The notes under the pieces are model-generated. The model had not been told where the DNA came from. It saw nothing but the letters and a program-made list of their open reading frames with translations, and did no database searches. A DNA stretch of 18,583 bases from GCA-2715645 sp042095375 (GTDB lineage Bacteria > Bacteroidota > Bacteroidia > Cytophagales > MED-G16), in assembly GCA_042095375.1 (NCBI GenBank), contig JBELBJ010000026.1:1-18583 (forward strand), read 5' to 3'. This document shows, piece after piece, positions 8,397 to 16,272 of the stretch (within the stretch, counting starts at the first letter, position 1; every line of letters begins with the position of its first letter). The position numbers and the translations under genes were made by a program.

Positions 8397-8409
8397 AATA
8401 TAAATGAAT

Positions 8410-8946
8410 TTATTTTTTTAAATAAAATTTACGATACAATTTTATTAAAATAATCAAAACAAATGAAAATATTATGAAGTAAGCTATAGCATAACCCCAT
8501 GCAATTTGAGTTTTTAATATTGCTAAAAATATTATTGACACTAAAAATAAGGTTGGAATTTCATTCCATAATCTCAATTTATTTTCACTAACTAATATTG
8601 TTCCAGAAGACATTTGATTTAATACAATTTGAGAAATAATTACGTACAAAATCAAAAAAAATACCATTAATAATTTAACCTGCATCCAAGCATTATCGAG
8701 TAAATTAAAATTTAAGAATATCATGTACCAACCAAATACCGATGTTAGCAATACAGAAGGCCAGATGATAATATTCATAAGTCTTTTGGCCATAATTAAA
8801 TACTGATCCTGTAAAATTATTTTATCTGAACTGTTTCTTGTTTCTGCTTCTTTAAAATATATAAATAACCTTCCTAAATAAAATAAACCAGCAAACCAGC
8901 ATACAACAAAAATTAAATGAAATGCTTTTAAAACTAAATAATTCAT
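8410..8946 (-). CDS. hemJ: HemJ-type protoporphyrinogen IX oxidase
   Basis: The 178-residue inner-membrane protein is of the HemJ (UPF0093) family, which oxidises protoporphyrinogen IX to protoporphyrin IX. The N-terminus LKAFHLIFVVCWFAGLFYL (6-24) is the family signature and keeps H10. Hydrophobic segments lie at about 5-27, 55-78, 85-107, 130-148 and 149-172. MAKRLMNIIIWPSVLLT (52-68) and RLWNEIPTLFLV (125-136) also match the family. Several positions that are usually histidine look replaced: IYFKEAE where VYH is common, WMQVKL where WMH or WLH is common, and LYVIIS where YH is common. Its ATG overlaps the hemH TGA as ATGA, which supports a heme role. It is the only protoporphyrinogen oxidase candidate here; no HemG or HemY is seen. 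Confidence 0.88.
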   Translation of the reverse strand: MNYLVLKAFHLIFVVCWFAGLFYLGRLFIYFKEAETRNSSDKIILQDQYLIMAKRLMNIIIWPSVLLTSVFGWYMIFLNFNLLDNAWMQVKLLMVFFLILYVIISQIVLNQMSSGTILVSENKLRLWNEIPTLFLVSIIFLAILKTQIAWGYAIAYFIIFSFVLIILIKLYRKFYLKK

Positions 8947-9953
8947 AATTTATCCTTTGCCCATTTTGCTATAAGTTTTGCCCAGTCATCACTATCATTT
9001 AAGCAAGATACATAATGATAATTTTTTCCGCCAGCATCAATAAATTCTTCTTTTCCTTCCATGGCAATCTCTTCAAGAGTTTCAAGACAGTCTGTGACAA
9101 ATGCTGGAGTTACTATTATTAAATTTTTTTTTCCCTCTTTTGCTAATCTAATAAGTTCATTATCTGTATATGGTTTTAACCATGGTTCATTTGGAAGTCT
9201 AGACTGAAATGAGTTGCTGTATTTATTTCTATCAATTTTAAGCTTTTTTACAACAGCTTCTGTTGTTTCAAGAACCTGATGTTTATAACAAAAATCATGT
9301 GCTTCAGATTGTGTATTACAACAATCTTTAACTTTGTAGCAATGGTTATTTGTAGGATCAGATATTTTTAAATGACTTAAGGGTATACCATGATAAGAAA
9401 ATAGAATATGATCATAATCAACTTTATTTGTAACTTCTTGAATTTTTTTACTTAAAAGGCTTATAAAATTTTTTTCTTTATAAAACGGTGGTATAAATTT
9501 CAAATTTAAATTCGGAAAATTATTAATAACCTCATCTTTAACTTTTTCAACAACAGTCTCATATGATGACATAGCATAATGAGGATAAAGTGGTAAAACA
9601 ACTACTTCATTAACCCCTATGTCATGAAGTTCTTTTAATCCATTAATTATACTTATGGAGCCATAGCGCATAGCAAGGGATACGGGAAAATTCAAAATAT
9701 TTTTGACTTTAATAAATAGTCGTTTTGATAATACAATTAGGGGTGACCCTTCTTTCCACCATATTTTTTTGTAAGCTTCTGCGGATTTTTTAGGTCTTGT
9801 ATTTAAAATTATAACTTTAACTAAAAACCACCTAAACCAATAACTTTTTCCAATAACCCTCTTATCCATCAAAAACTCATCTAAATATTTTCTTACATCT
9901 TCAACAGAGGTGCTATCTGGTGAACCAAGATTTATCATCAAAAAACCTCTCAT
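8943..9953 (-). CDS. hemH: ferrochelatase
   Basis: HemH inserts ferrous iron into protoporphyrin IX, the last step to protoheme. The 336-residue length is normal. MRGFLMINLGSPDS at the N-terminus is the family opening. ILFSYHGIPLSHL (183-195) carries the catalytic histidine H188, and VTDCLETLEEI (286-296) carries the acidic metal-path residues, probably including E291. The loop at 200-226 holds four cysteines (C205, C211, C212, C222), as in many Bacteroidota ferrochelatases; whether it binds a cluster or metal is not known from sequence. The start ATG directly abuts the hemN TAG (TAGATG), and the stop overlaps the hemJ start. No transmembrane segment is seen; a peripheral membrane location is typical for the family. 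Confidence 0.96.
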   Translation of the reverse strand: MRGFLMINLGSPDSTSVEDVRKYLDEFLMDKRVIGKSYWFRWFLVKVIILNTRPKKSAEAYKKIWWKEGSPLIVLSKRLFIKVKNILNFPVSLAMRYGSISIINGLKELHDIGVNEVVVLPLYPHYAMSSYETVVEKVKDEVINNFPNLNLKFIPPFYKEKNFISLLSKKIQEVTNKVDYDHILFSYHGIPLSHLKISDPTNNHCYKVKDCCNTQSEAHDFCYKHQVLETTEAVVKKLKIDRNKYSNSFQSRLPNEPWLKPYTDNELIRLAKEGKKNLIIVTPAFVTDCLETLEEIAMEGKEEFIDAGGKNYHYVSCLNDSDDWAKLIAKWAKDKL

Positions 9954-11330
9954 CTATATTGTGTTTGAGTAAGTTCCTATTTTTTTACTGATTAGGGGAT
10001 CAAACCTCATAGAAATATTTCTAGTAAAAAGTCTTCCTTTTCTATTAATAATAACTTTATCATCTTCAATATTCATTAAAGAATCTGATATAAAATCAAT
10101 AAAATTGGATTCAGAATAGTTCAATACATTCTTTACTTCTGATAAACTACAATTAAAGTAATCCGCAACAAAATTTAAATCAACATAATAATTACACATC
10201 AAAGAATTGATAACATATCTAATTATTTTTTCATTATTATTTAAAGAATAACCTCTTAGCACTGCTGTTCCATTTTTTTCAATCTTATCAATATACTCTG
10301 TTGCATTTTTTATATTTTGACTATATGCAGAATCTAATTGAGATATTGATGAAGCTCCAAAACCATATACCTGACCGGTGGTTTCTAAAGTACAATATCC
10401 TTGAAAATTACGGTGCAACTTTTTTTGGTTTAATGCTAATGCAAACTCGTCATTAGGCTTTGAATAGTGGTCCATACCAATAGACACATAGCCCGCTTTA
10501 ATTAATTGATTATATGAGTTTTCATACATTAAAGCTTTTTCATCTGAGCTTGGAAAACCAATTTTCTCTAGAATTTTCTGCCTTGGGAGAACCGATGGGA
10601 CATGGGCGTATGAAAAAGTAACCAGTCGATCGGTATTTAAAGAAATAGCTTTCTCAACTGTTTTTTTAAAGGAACTAACCGTTTGCAGCGGTAGTCCATA
10701 AACTAGATCCAAATTTGTTCCCGTGAAACCTTCATCTTTAATTTTTCTGATAATTTCTTCAATTGGTTTTTTTGAGGGTTTTCTATTTATTGCATCTAAT
10801 ACATCTTTTCTGAAATCCTGTATTCCAAGAGATATTCTATTAAAACCAAATTTCTTTAATAATTCAATATGTTTAAACTCCAAATGAGCAGGATTACACT
10901 CAATTGCCATTTCATAGTTTTTAGAAAAATCAAAATAGTTTTTTAGTGTATTAGTTATCTTTTCTATGTACTTATAAGATATTGCATTAGGTGTGCCACC
11001 CCCCCAATGAACTTGTGTTAGTTTCCTTTTATCATCCAATTTATTTGATACTAACTCTATTTCTTTAACTACCGCATTAATATATCTTTCCAGAAAGGGC
11101 TTTGTGAAACCAGTCTCAGTAGTACAACCACAAAAATGACAAATCTGAGGACAAAAGGGGACATGAATATATACAGATATATTTTTTGGATTTTCATAGT
11201 TTGACTTACTCAAACACTCTAAATATTCATTATCATTAAAATATTCATTAAAAAAAGTTGCTGGCGGATAAGAAGTATATCTTGGCCCTGACTCATTGTA
11301 CTTATCTATTAATTTTTTATCAACAATCAT
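9954..11330 (-). CDS. hemN: oxygen-independent coproporphyrinogen III oxidase HemN
   Basis: HemN is a radical SAM enzyme that decarboxylates coproporphyrinogen III to protoporphyrinogen IX without oxygen. At 458 residues it matches genuine HemN in length. The motif YIHVPFCPQICHFCGC (54-69) gives CxxxCxxCxC (C60, C64, C67, C69). The extra fourth cysteine marks true HemN, as opposed to the shorter HemW heme chaperones. A GGGTPN segment at 110-115 is the SAM-binding GGE-like motif. The N-terminal YNESGPRYTSYPPA is also typical of true HemN, and the C-terminal domain is complete. It starts 5 bp after hemE and abuts hemH. No oxygen-dependent HemF is present in this operon, so this enzyme would carry the step unless hemF is elsewhere. 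Confidence 0.96.
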   Translation of the reverse strand: MIVDKKLIDKYNESGPRYTSYPPATFFNEYFNDNEYLECLSKSNYENPKNISVYIHVPFCPQICHFCGCTTETGFTKPFLERYINAVVKEIELVSNKLDDKRKLTQVHWGGGTPNAISYKYIEKITNTLKNYFDFSKNYEMAIECNPAHLEFKHIELLKKFGFNRISLGIQDFRKDVLDAINRKPSKKPIEEIIRKIKDEGFTGTNLDLVYGLPLQTVSSFKKTVEKAISLNTDRLVTFSYAHVPSVLPRQKILEKIGFPSSDEKALMYENSYNQLIKAGYVSIGMDHYSKPNDEFALALNQKKLHRNFQGYCTLETTGQVYGFGASSISQLDSAYSQNIKNATEYIDKIEKNGTAVLRGYSLNNNEKIIRYVINSLMCNYYVDLNFVADYFNCSLSEVKNVLNYSESNFIDFISDSLMNIEDDKVIINRKGRLFTRNISMRFDPLISKKIGTYSNTI

Positions 11331-11335
11331 TTTAT

Positions 11336-12361
11336 TTATCTATTCCAATTTATAGTTTTAATTTGATCGACTACATACTTAACTTTTCTATGATCAATAT
11401 CTGGCATAAAACCTCTTCCTAAATTAAAAATCCAATTTTGATTTTTTGATCCAAAATCAACCAAGCTATCTAAATAATCATCTATCTCCTCGTAACTTAA
11501 ATAAAAAATTTTAGGATCCATATTTCCTTGTAAACCAACATTATTATCCACAGTTTTTCGAGCAAAATCAAGAGATAGATTTGAGTCAATACTAACAAAA
11601 TCACAAAGATCTTTATTAATAACTTTCAAACCTTCATTAAAATTTTTTGGAAAAAAAATTGTTGGTTGGTTTAGTTCCTTAGACTTTTCTAAAATTTTTT
11701 TGCTGTAAGGCATGATATCCTTAATGTAAAGTTCTGAAGGAATAATTCCACAATAAGTTTCAAAAAGCTGGAAACAATCAATTCCTGAATTAACTTGATT
11801 GTTCAAGTATTCAATTGAAGCTTCTGTTATAGAATCCATTATTTTTAAACTATCTTTTTTATTGGAATAAAAATATTTAATAGCTGAGTGAAAACTACGG
11901 TCAATTTCATTTCCTCTAAACATAAATAAAAATGTAGTTAATGGCCCTCCACAAAATCCTATTAAAGGAATATTTAAAGGAATATTTCTTTTAATTTCTT
12001 CTATATTATCATAAACAAAATTCAATTTCGTTGAATCAAAATTAAACTTTTCATTATATGAAACATTGCTTAGTGGGTTGTGGAATTTTGGACCCTTATC
12101 GGTAAACTCTAAGTTTAATCCTAGAGATTCAGGTATTAATAAAATGTCAGAAAATAAAATTGCTGCATCAACTCCTAAATCATCTATCGGCAATAACGTC
12201 ACTTCCGAAGCTAATTTTTTATTTTTCATTAAATCACTAAATGTATACTTAAGTTTAAGCTTTTGATAAGAAGGTAATATTCTTCCTGCTTGTCTCATAA
12301 ACCAAACGGGGGGTCTAGAGGTTTTGATTCCATTGAAGGTGTCCAAAAAAATAGAGTCCAT
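11336..12361 (-). CDS. hemE: uroporphyrinogen decarboxylase
   Basis: HemE removes four acetate carboxyls from uroporphyrinogen III to give coproporphyrinogen III in the cytosol. The 341-residue product has family length. VWFMRQAGRILPSYQ (19-33) supplies the conserved arginines R23 and R27 that bind substrate carboxylates, and AILFSDILLIPE (67-78) carries the essential aspartate D72. FETYCGIIPSELY and the C-terminal FNLGRGFMPD segment are also family marks. The start ATG lies two bases after the hemL TAA, so translation is probably coupled. It sits between hemL and hemN. No missing catalytic residue was noticed. Confidence 0.97.
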   Translation of the reverse strand: MDSIFLDTFNGIKTSRPPVWFMRQAGRILPSYQKLKLKYTFSDLMKNKKLASEVTLLPIDDLGVDAAILFSDILLIPESLGLNLEFTDKGPKFHNPLSNVSYNEKFNFDSTKLNFVYDNIEEIKRNIPLNIPLIGFCGGPLTTFLFMFRGNEIDRSFHSAIKYFYSNKKDSLKIMDSITEASIEYLNNQVNSGIDCFQLFETYCGIIPSELYIKDIMPYSKKILEKSKELNQPTIFFPKNFNEGLKVINKDLCDFVSIDSNLSLDFARKTVDNNVGLQGNMDPKIFYLSYEEIDDYLDSLVDFGSKNQNWIFNLGRGFMPDIDHRKVKYVVDQIKTINWNR

Positions 12362-12363
12362 GT

Positions 12364-13644
12364 TTAAATTTTTTGAAGAGCAATTTTATTAGCCATTAGA
12401 ATTTTTTTAATATCAGAATCCGACAAAGCTAAGGAAAAGAAACAACACTCATACTGTGATGGAGGAAGATAAATTCCCATATCTAACATAGATTTAAAAT
12501 ATTTAGCATAATTTTTTACATTACATTTAACTGCTTCATTGTAATTGTTTATTTCATTTTTATCAGTAAAAAATAATGTCATCATAGATCCAATTCTATT
12601 CACTATTGCTTTAGTATTAGTTTCTTCTATATTTTTTATAATTCCAGAAGAAATTTTTTCTGAAATATTTTCAAGTTTTTTAAATACTCTATTGTTTAAT
12701 TTTTTAAGTACCGTAATTCCTGCATTCATAGCTAAAGGATTCCCGGATAAAGTTCCCGCTTGATAAACAGGTCCATCCGGTGCTAAATAATTCATTATTT
12801 CTTTTTTTCCACCATAAGCGCCAACCGGCAAACCTCCCCCAATAACCTTACCTAATGTTGTTAGGTCTGGTTTAACATTATAAATTTCCTGAGCACCACC
12901 TTTTGCCACCCTAAAGCCTGTCATAACTTCATCAAATATTAAAAGACTGTTATATTTTTTGGAAAGCTTTTTTAAACCTTTTAAAAAATTCTTCTTTGGA
13001 AGAACTAGGCCCATATTTCCAGCAATTGGTTCAACAATTATTGCGGCAACTTGATTCCTTTTTTTTAATAATAGTTTTTCTACGGATTCAAGGTTATTAA
13101 AAGAAGCTATCAATGTATCTTTAGCTATATTCTTTGTTACCCCTGGACTATCTGGTAATCCTAGAGTAATTGCTCCTGACCCCGCTTTTATTAAAAAACT
13201 ATCTCCATGACCATGGTAATTCCCTGAAAATTTAATTATAAAGTTTTTTTTTGTATATCCTCTTGCTAATCTTATTGCACTCATGGTAGCTTCAGTCCCA
13301 GAGTTTACCATTCTTACCTTCTCTATTGATGGAACCATTTTGATAATTTGTTGTGCAATTTTAGTCTCAATCATGGTAGGTGCACCATAAGTAGTTCCTA
13401 ATTTAAGTGCCTTTTGAATGGAAGAAATAGTATCTCTATCTGCATGACCAAAAATTAATGGTCCCCAAGAAGATACACAGTCAATATATTCATTCCCGTC
13501 TACATCATATATCTTACTACCTTTCCCTTTTTTAAAAAATATAGGATCACAACCAACGCTTTTAAAAGCTCTAACTGGAGAATTTACACCGCCAGGTATT
13601 AATTTTTTTGACTTAATAAATTCCTGAATGCTTTTCTTATACAC
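12364..13644 (-). CDS. hemL: glutamate-1-semialdehyde 2,1-aminomutase
   Basis: HemL uses PLP to convert glutamate-1-semialdehyde to 5-aminolevulinate, the second step of the C5 pathway. The 426-residue fold-type I enzyme has LIPGGVNSPVRAF near 15-27, MVNSGTEATMSA (112-123) for cofactor phosphate binding, LLIFDEVMTGFR (234-245) with D238, and the catalytic lysine K266 in LGKVIGGGLPVGAYGG. GTLSGNPLAM at 297-306 completes the site. The PGGVNSPVRAF opening separates it from acetylornithine-type aminotransferases. It lies 5 bp after hemB and two bases before hemE. In the cell it would take unstable semialdehyde directly from HemA, encoded in the same transcript. Confidence 0.98.
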   Translation of the reverse strand: MYKKSIQEFIKSKKLIPGGVNSPVRAFKSVGCDPIFFKKGKGSKIYDVDGNEYIDCVSSWGPLIFGHADRDTISSIQKALKLGTTYGAPTMIETKIAQQIIKMVPSIEKVRMVNSGTEATMSAIRLARGYTKKNFIIKFSGNYHGHGDSFLIKAGSGAITLGLPDSPGVTKNIAKDTLIASFNNLESVEKLLLKKRNQVAAIIVEPIAGNMGLVLPKKNFLKGLKKLSKKYNSLLIFDEVMTGFRVAKGGAQEIYNVKPDLTTLGKVIGGGLPVGAYGGKKEIMNYLAPDGPVYQAGTLSGNPLAMNAGITVLKKLNNRVFKKLENISEKISSGIIKNIEETNTKAIVNRIGSMMTLFFTDKNEINNYNEAVKCNVKNYAKYFKSMLDMGIYLPPSQYECCFFSLALSDSDIKKILMANKIALQKI

Positions 13645-13649
13645 TATGA

Positions 13650-14621
13650 TTAATTTAAATAGTCTGAAACTTCTAAAGCATGGTATGTTATAATTGCATT
13701 TGCTCCAGCTCTTTTCATAGACGTTAAAATTTCAATAATAGTTTCTTTTGATTTAATCCATTTTTTTTCGGATGCAGCTTTTAACATAGAATATTCTCCG
13801 CTTACATTATAAGCAATTACCGGAATATTGTATTTAGATTTTATTTTATATAAAATATCTAAATAAGATAATGCTGGTTTTATGATAATTACATCAACTC
13901 CCTCCTTGATATCCATTTCGGCTTCTCTCAATGCTTCATTTGAACTTTTAAAACTCATTTGATAAGTTTTTCTGTCTGTAAAATTTGTACTAATATCAGT
14001 AGCATTTCTAAATGGTCCATAAAAAGAAGATGCATATTTTATTGAATATGAAAATATTGGAATTTTATGATAATTTGATTTATCTAAAATATCTCTAATG
14101 TACTTAACTCTACCATCCATCATGTCTGACGGAGCAATAACGTCTGCGCCTGCATTAACTAAAGATAACGCTTGAGAGCCAAGGTTTTTTAAAGTTGAAT
14201 CATTATCTACATCCCCATCTTTAATAGTACCACAATGGCCATGAGTTGTATATTGACAATTGCAAACATCTACTATAACTAAAATGTTTTTATTGTTTTT
14301 CTTTATTTCCTTTATAGCTCTTTGAACAATCCCGTTCTTATCAATTGCAACTAACCCTTCTTCATCTTTTTTGGATGGTATTCCGAAAAGAATAATGCTA
14401 TTTATGTTTTTAGAAACCAACTCATCACAAATTTTCAAAACATTATCAATAGATAATTGATATTGACCTGGCATCGATTGAATTTCCTTCTTAATATTTT
14501 TTCCTTCACAAACAAAAATTGGATAAATTAAATCTGTTGTAGAAAGGTTTGTATCGTCTACTAAATCCCTAATAGCTTTATTATATCTTAATCTTCTAAG
14601 TCTTGTTGTTGGATAGCTCAT
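13650..14621 (-). CDS. hemB: porphobilinogen synthase (ALA dehydratase)
   Basis: HemB condenses two 5-aminolevulinates into porphobilinogen. The 323-residue product is complete. The catalytic zinc-site cysteines are C120, C122 and C130 in VCNCQYTTHGHCG, so it is predicted to be the zinc-dependent form rather than the aspartate-rich magnesium form. The two Schiff-base lysines are K195 in SIKYASSFYGPFR and K248 in IIIKPAL. A SGEYSML segment also fits the family. Its start lies three bases after the hemD stop and its end five bases before hemL. Position and motif spacing agree closely with E. coli HemB. Confidence 0.98.
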   Translation of the reverse strand: MSYPTTRLRRLRYNKAIRDLVDDTNLSTTDLIYPIFVCEGKNIKKEIQSMPGQYQLSIDNVLKICDELVSKNINSIILFGIPSKKDEEGLVAIDKNGIVQRAIKEIKKNNKNILVIVDVCNCQYTTHGHCGTIKDGDVDNDSTLKNLGSQALSLVNAGADVIAPSDMMDGRVKYIRDILDKSNYHKIPIFSYSIKYASSFYGPFRNATDISTNFTDRKTYQMSFKSSNEALREAEMDIKEGVDVIIIKPALSYLDILYKIKSKYNIPVIAYNVSGEYSMLKAASEKKWIKSKETIIEILTSMKRAGANAIITYHALEVSDYLN

Positions 14622-14624
14622 AAA

Positions 14625-15353
14625 TTAATTTTTATTTTCAAAATATGAGATTATAGAATCGGAAATACCTTCATAGGTTTGCATCTTTGATGTAATTAAA
14701 GGCAGATAACCACTATTTCTAATATAGTCAGAAGTAGTATTTCCTATACTTATAATATTAGTTTTGCTAGGATCATATAATTTCGAGAAAGCCTCAAAAC
14801 TAGATTGACTAGTAAATACAGAATATGTTTGAAAATTATGTAGTAATGATTTCAAGGATTTATCTAATTTTTTCATTAATTCAGTTTTATAGGATACAAA
14901 TTTCGTCAAAAGACAAAACTTTTTTAAACATTCGCCTAAGTTATTTTTGGCTAAATTTCCCTGGACAAGTAAAACTCTTTTAGAATCAATTATCCTCGAA
15001 GTCTTTAAATTTTCACATAATATTTTAGAATAGGCCCTTTTCGAGGTATAAACTATTTTAACATCATATTTTTTTAAATATTTTTCTGTTTTAGAGCCTA
15101 TACATATTGCATTAATTTTATTTTTATTTTTGTTTTTAGTAAACTCCATATCAAAAAAATACCTAACCCCATTCCTTGAAGTGAAAATAAATGAATCATA
15201 GTCATTTAAATTTATAGTCTTGCAGTTTGCTTGCTTTGATGTTTTAATCATAGGATAATGATGAATTGTCATGCCAGCAGTTTTGAGAGATTTAAAACCA
15301 TTAGATTTATCTTCATTTGTCAAAATGATGTTTGTATTTCTATTTATTTTCAT
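14625..15353 (-). CDS. hemD: uroporphyrinogen-III synthase
   Basis: HemD closes hydroxymethylbilane with inversion of ring D to give uroporphyrinogen III. The family is poorly conserved, but SFIFTSRNGVRYFF, SVFTSQSSFEAF and ISIGNTTSDYIRNSGY are the usual landmarks of its two Rossmann-like halves, and the position after hemC supports the call. I chose the ATG at 15353 (242 residues, MKINRNTNIILTNED). It puts the first beta strand at the normal distance from the N-terminus and overlaps hemC by only 14 bp. A longer reading from the ATG at 15389 adds 12 polar residues and overlaps hemC by 50 bp. Lysine and asparagine are very frequent, as expected from the base composition. Its stop is three bases before hemB. 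Confidence 0.9.
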   Translation of the reverse strand: MKINRNTNIILTNEDKSNGFKSLKTAGMTIHHYPMIKTSKQANCKTINLNDYDSFIFTSRNGVRYFFDMEFTKNKNKNKINAICIGSKTEKYLKKYDVKIVYTSKRAYSKILCENLKTSRIIDSKRVLLVQGNLAKNNLGECLKKFCLLTKFVSYKTELMKKLDKSLKSLLHNFQTYSVFTSQSSFEAFSKLYDPSKTNIISIGNTTSDYIRNSGYLPLITSKMQTYEGISDSIISYFENKN

Positions 15354-16272
15354 TTTGTTTAATTGTTGATAGGACTTCTTTTCCGCCATTTTTCAATATA
15401 ACTTTTGCGAGTTCAATTCCTAAATTACTTGACGAATCTAAATCTGAAGTAATTTTTTTATATATACTAGTTCTACCATCAAAAGTTGAAACGATTCCTT
15501 CAAGTATAAGTTTTTGATTTTGAATTTTAGCATAGGCACCTATTGGTGCGGTGCAACCACCTTCCAAATATTTCAAAAATTCTCTTTCTTGTTTAATACA
15601 TTGGTATGTTTCTTTATGATTAAGAGGGGATAATAAAAAATTAGTTTTATCATTTTTTCTTGATTCAATTGCTATAGCACCCTGCCCGGGAGCAGATAAC
15701 ATTTTATCAGAGTCAAAATAATTTGCAATATTATCTTTTAAATTTAACCTCTCCAAAGCAGCAGCAGCTAGTACTAAACCATCACAATATCCGCTTTTCA
15801 TTTTAGATATTCGTGTGTCAACATTTCCTCTAATACTAATTATATTAAATTCTGGGTTTAGCCTGAGTAATTGTGATTTCCTTCTATTAGAAGATGTTGC
15901 GATTACTGCATTTTTTTTAATTTTTGAAATACTCAAATTATCATTACTTAAAAATGCATCTTTATGATTATCTCTTTTTAAAATAGCTGGAATTTCTAAC
16001 CCAGCTATACTATCTACTGGTAGGTCTTTTAAACTATGGATAGCTATATCAATTTCTTTATTTAATAGTTTTTGTTGAATTTCTTTAACGAAAAAACCTT
16101 TATCAATCGAAGATTCTATATTATGATTTAGGAGAATATCTCCTTTGGTTTTTATTTTTTTAATCTCAAATAATATATCGGGATATAATGAACTGAGTTT
16201 TTTTATTACAAGATTTGATTGATAAAGAGCTAATTTACTCTCTCTACTACCAATTAAGATCTTATTTTTCAT
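15340..16272 (-). CDS. hemC: hydroxymethylbilane synthase (porphobilinogen deaminase)
   Basis: HemC polymerises four porphobilinogens into hydroxymethylbilane on a covalently bound dipyrromethane cofactor. The 310-residue product is full length. ILIGSRESKLALYQS opens the protein. IAIHSLKDLPV (77-87) holds the catalytic aspartate D83, SSNRRKSQLL (127-136) binds cofactor and substrate carboxylates, and the cofactor-bearing cysteine is C240 in LEGGCTAPIGAY. Its ATG overlaps the last 11 bp of hemA, and its own end overlaps hemD, so the three are likely translationally coupled. Confidence 0.98.
   Translation of the reverse strand: MKNKILIGSRESKLALYQSNLVIKKLSSLYPDILFEIKKIKTKGDILLNHNIESSIDKGFFVKEIQQKLLNKEIDIAIHSLKDLPVDSIAGLEIPAILKRDNHKDAFLSNDNLSISKIKKNAVIATSSNRRKSQLLRLNPEFNIISIRGNVDTRISKMKSGYCDGLVLAAAALERLNLKDNIANYFDSDKMLSAPGQGAIAIESRKNDKTNFLLSPLNHKETYQCIKQEREFLKYLEGGCTAPIGAYAKIQNQKLILEGIVSTFDGRTSIYKKITSDLDSSSNLGIELAKVILKNGGKEVLSTIKQNENK

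Noticed and set aside
9280..9350. Cysteine cluster in ferrochelatase (C205, C211, C212, C222) as a novel iron-sulfur site
   Set aside because: A similar cysteine-rich loop is usual in Bacteroidota ferrochelatases, so it is not new here, and cluster binding cannot be shown from sequence.
12066..12763. Two plus-strand frames (12066-12266 and 12545-12763) inside hemE and hemL
   Set aside because: Antisense shadows of strongly conserved genes, without recognisable domains or start context.
15332..15517. 61-codon plus-strand frame over the hemC/hemD junction
   Set aside because: Antisense shadow of hemC; hydrophobic only because of the reverse reading of lysine- and asparagine-rich codons.
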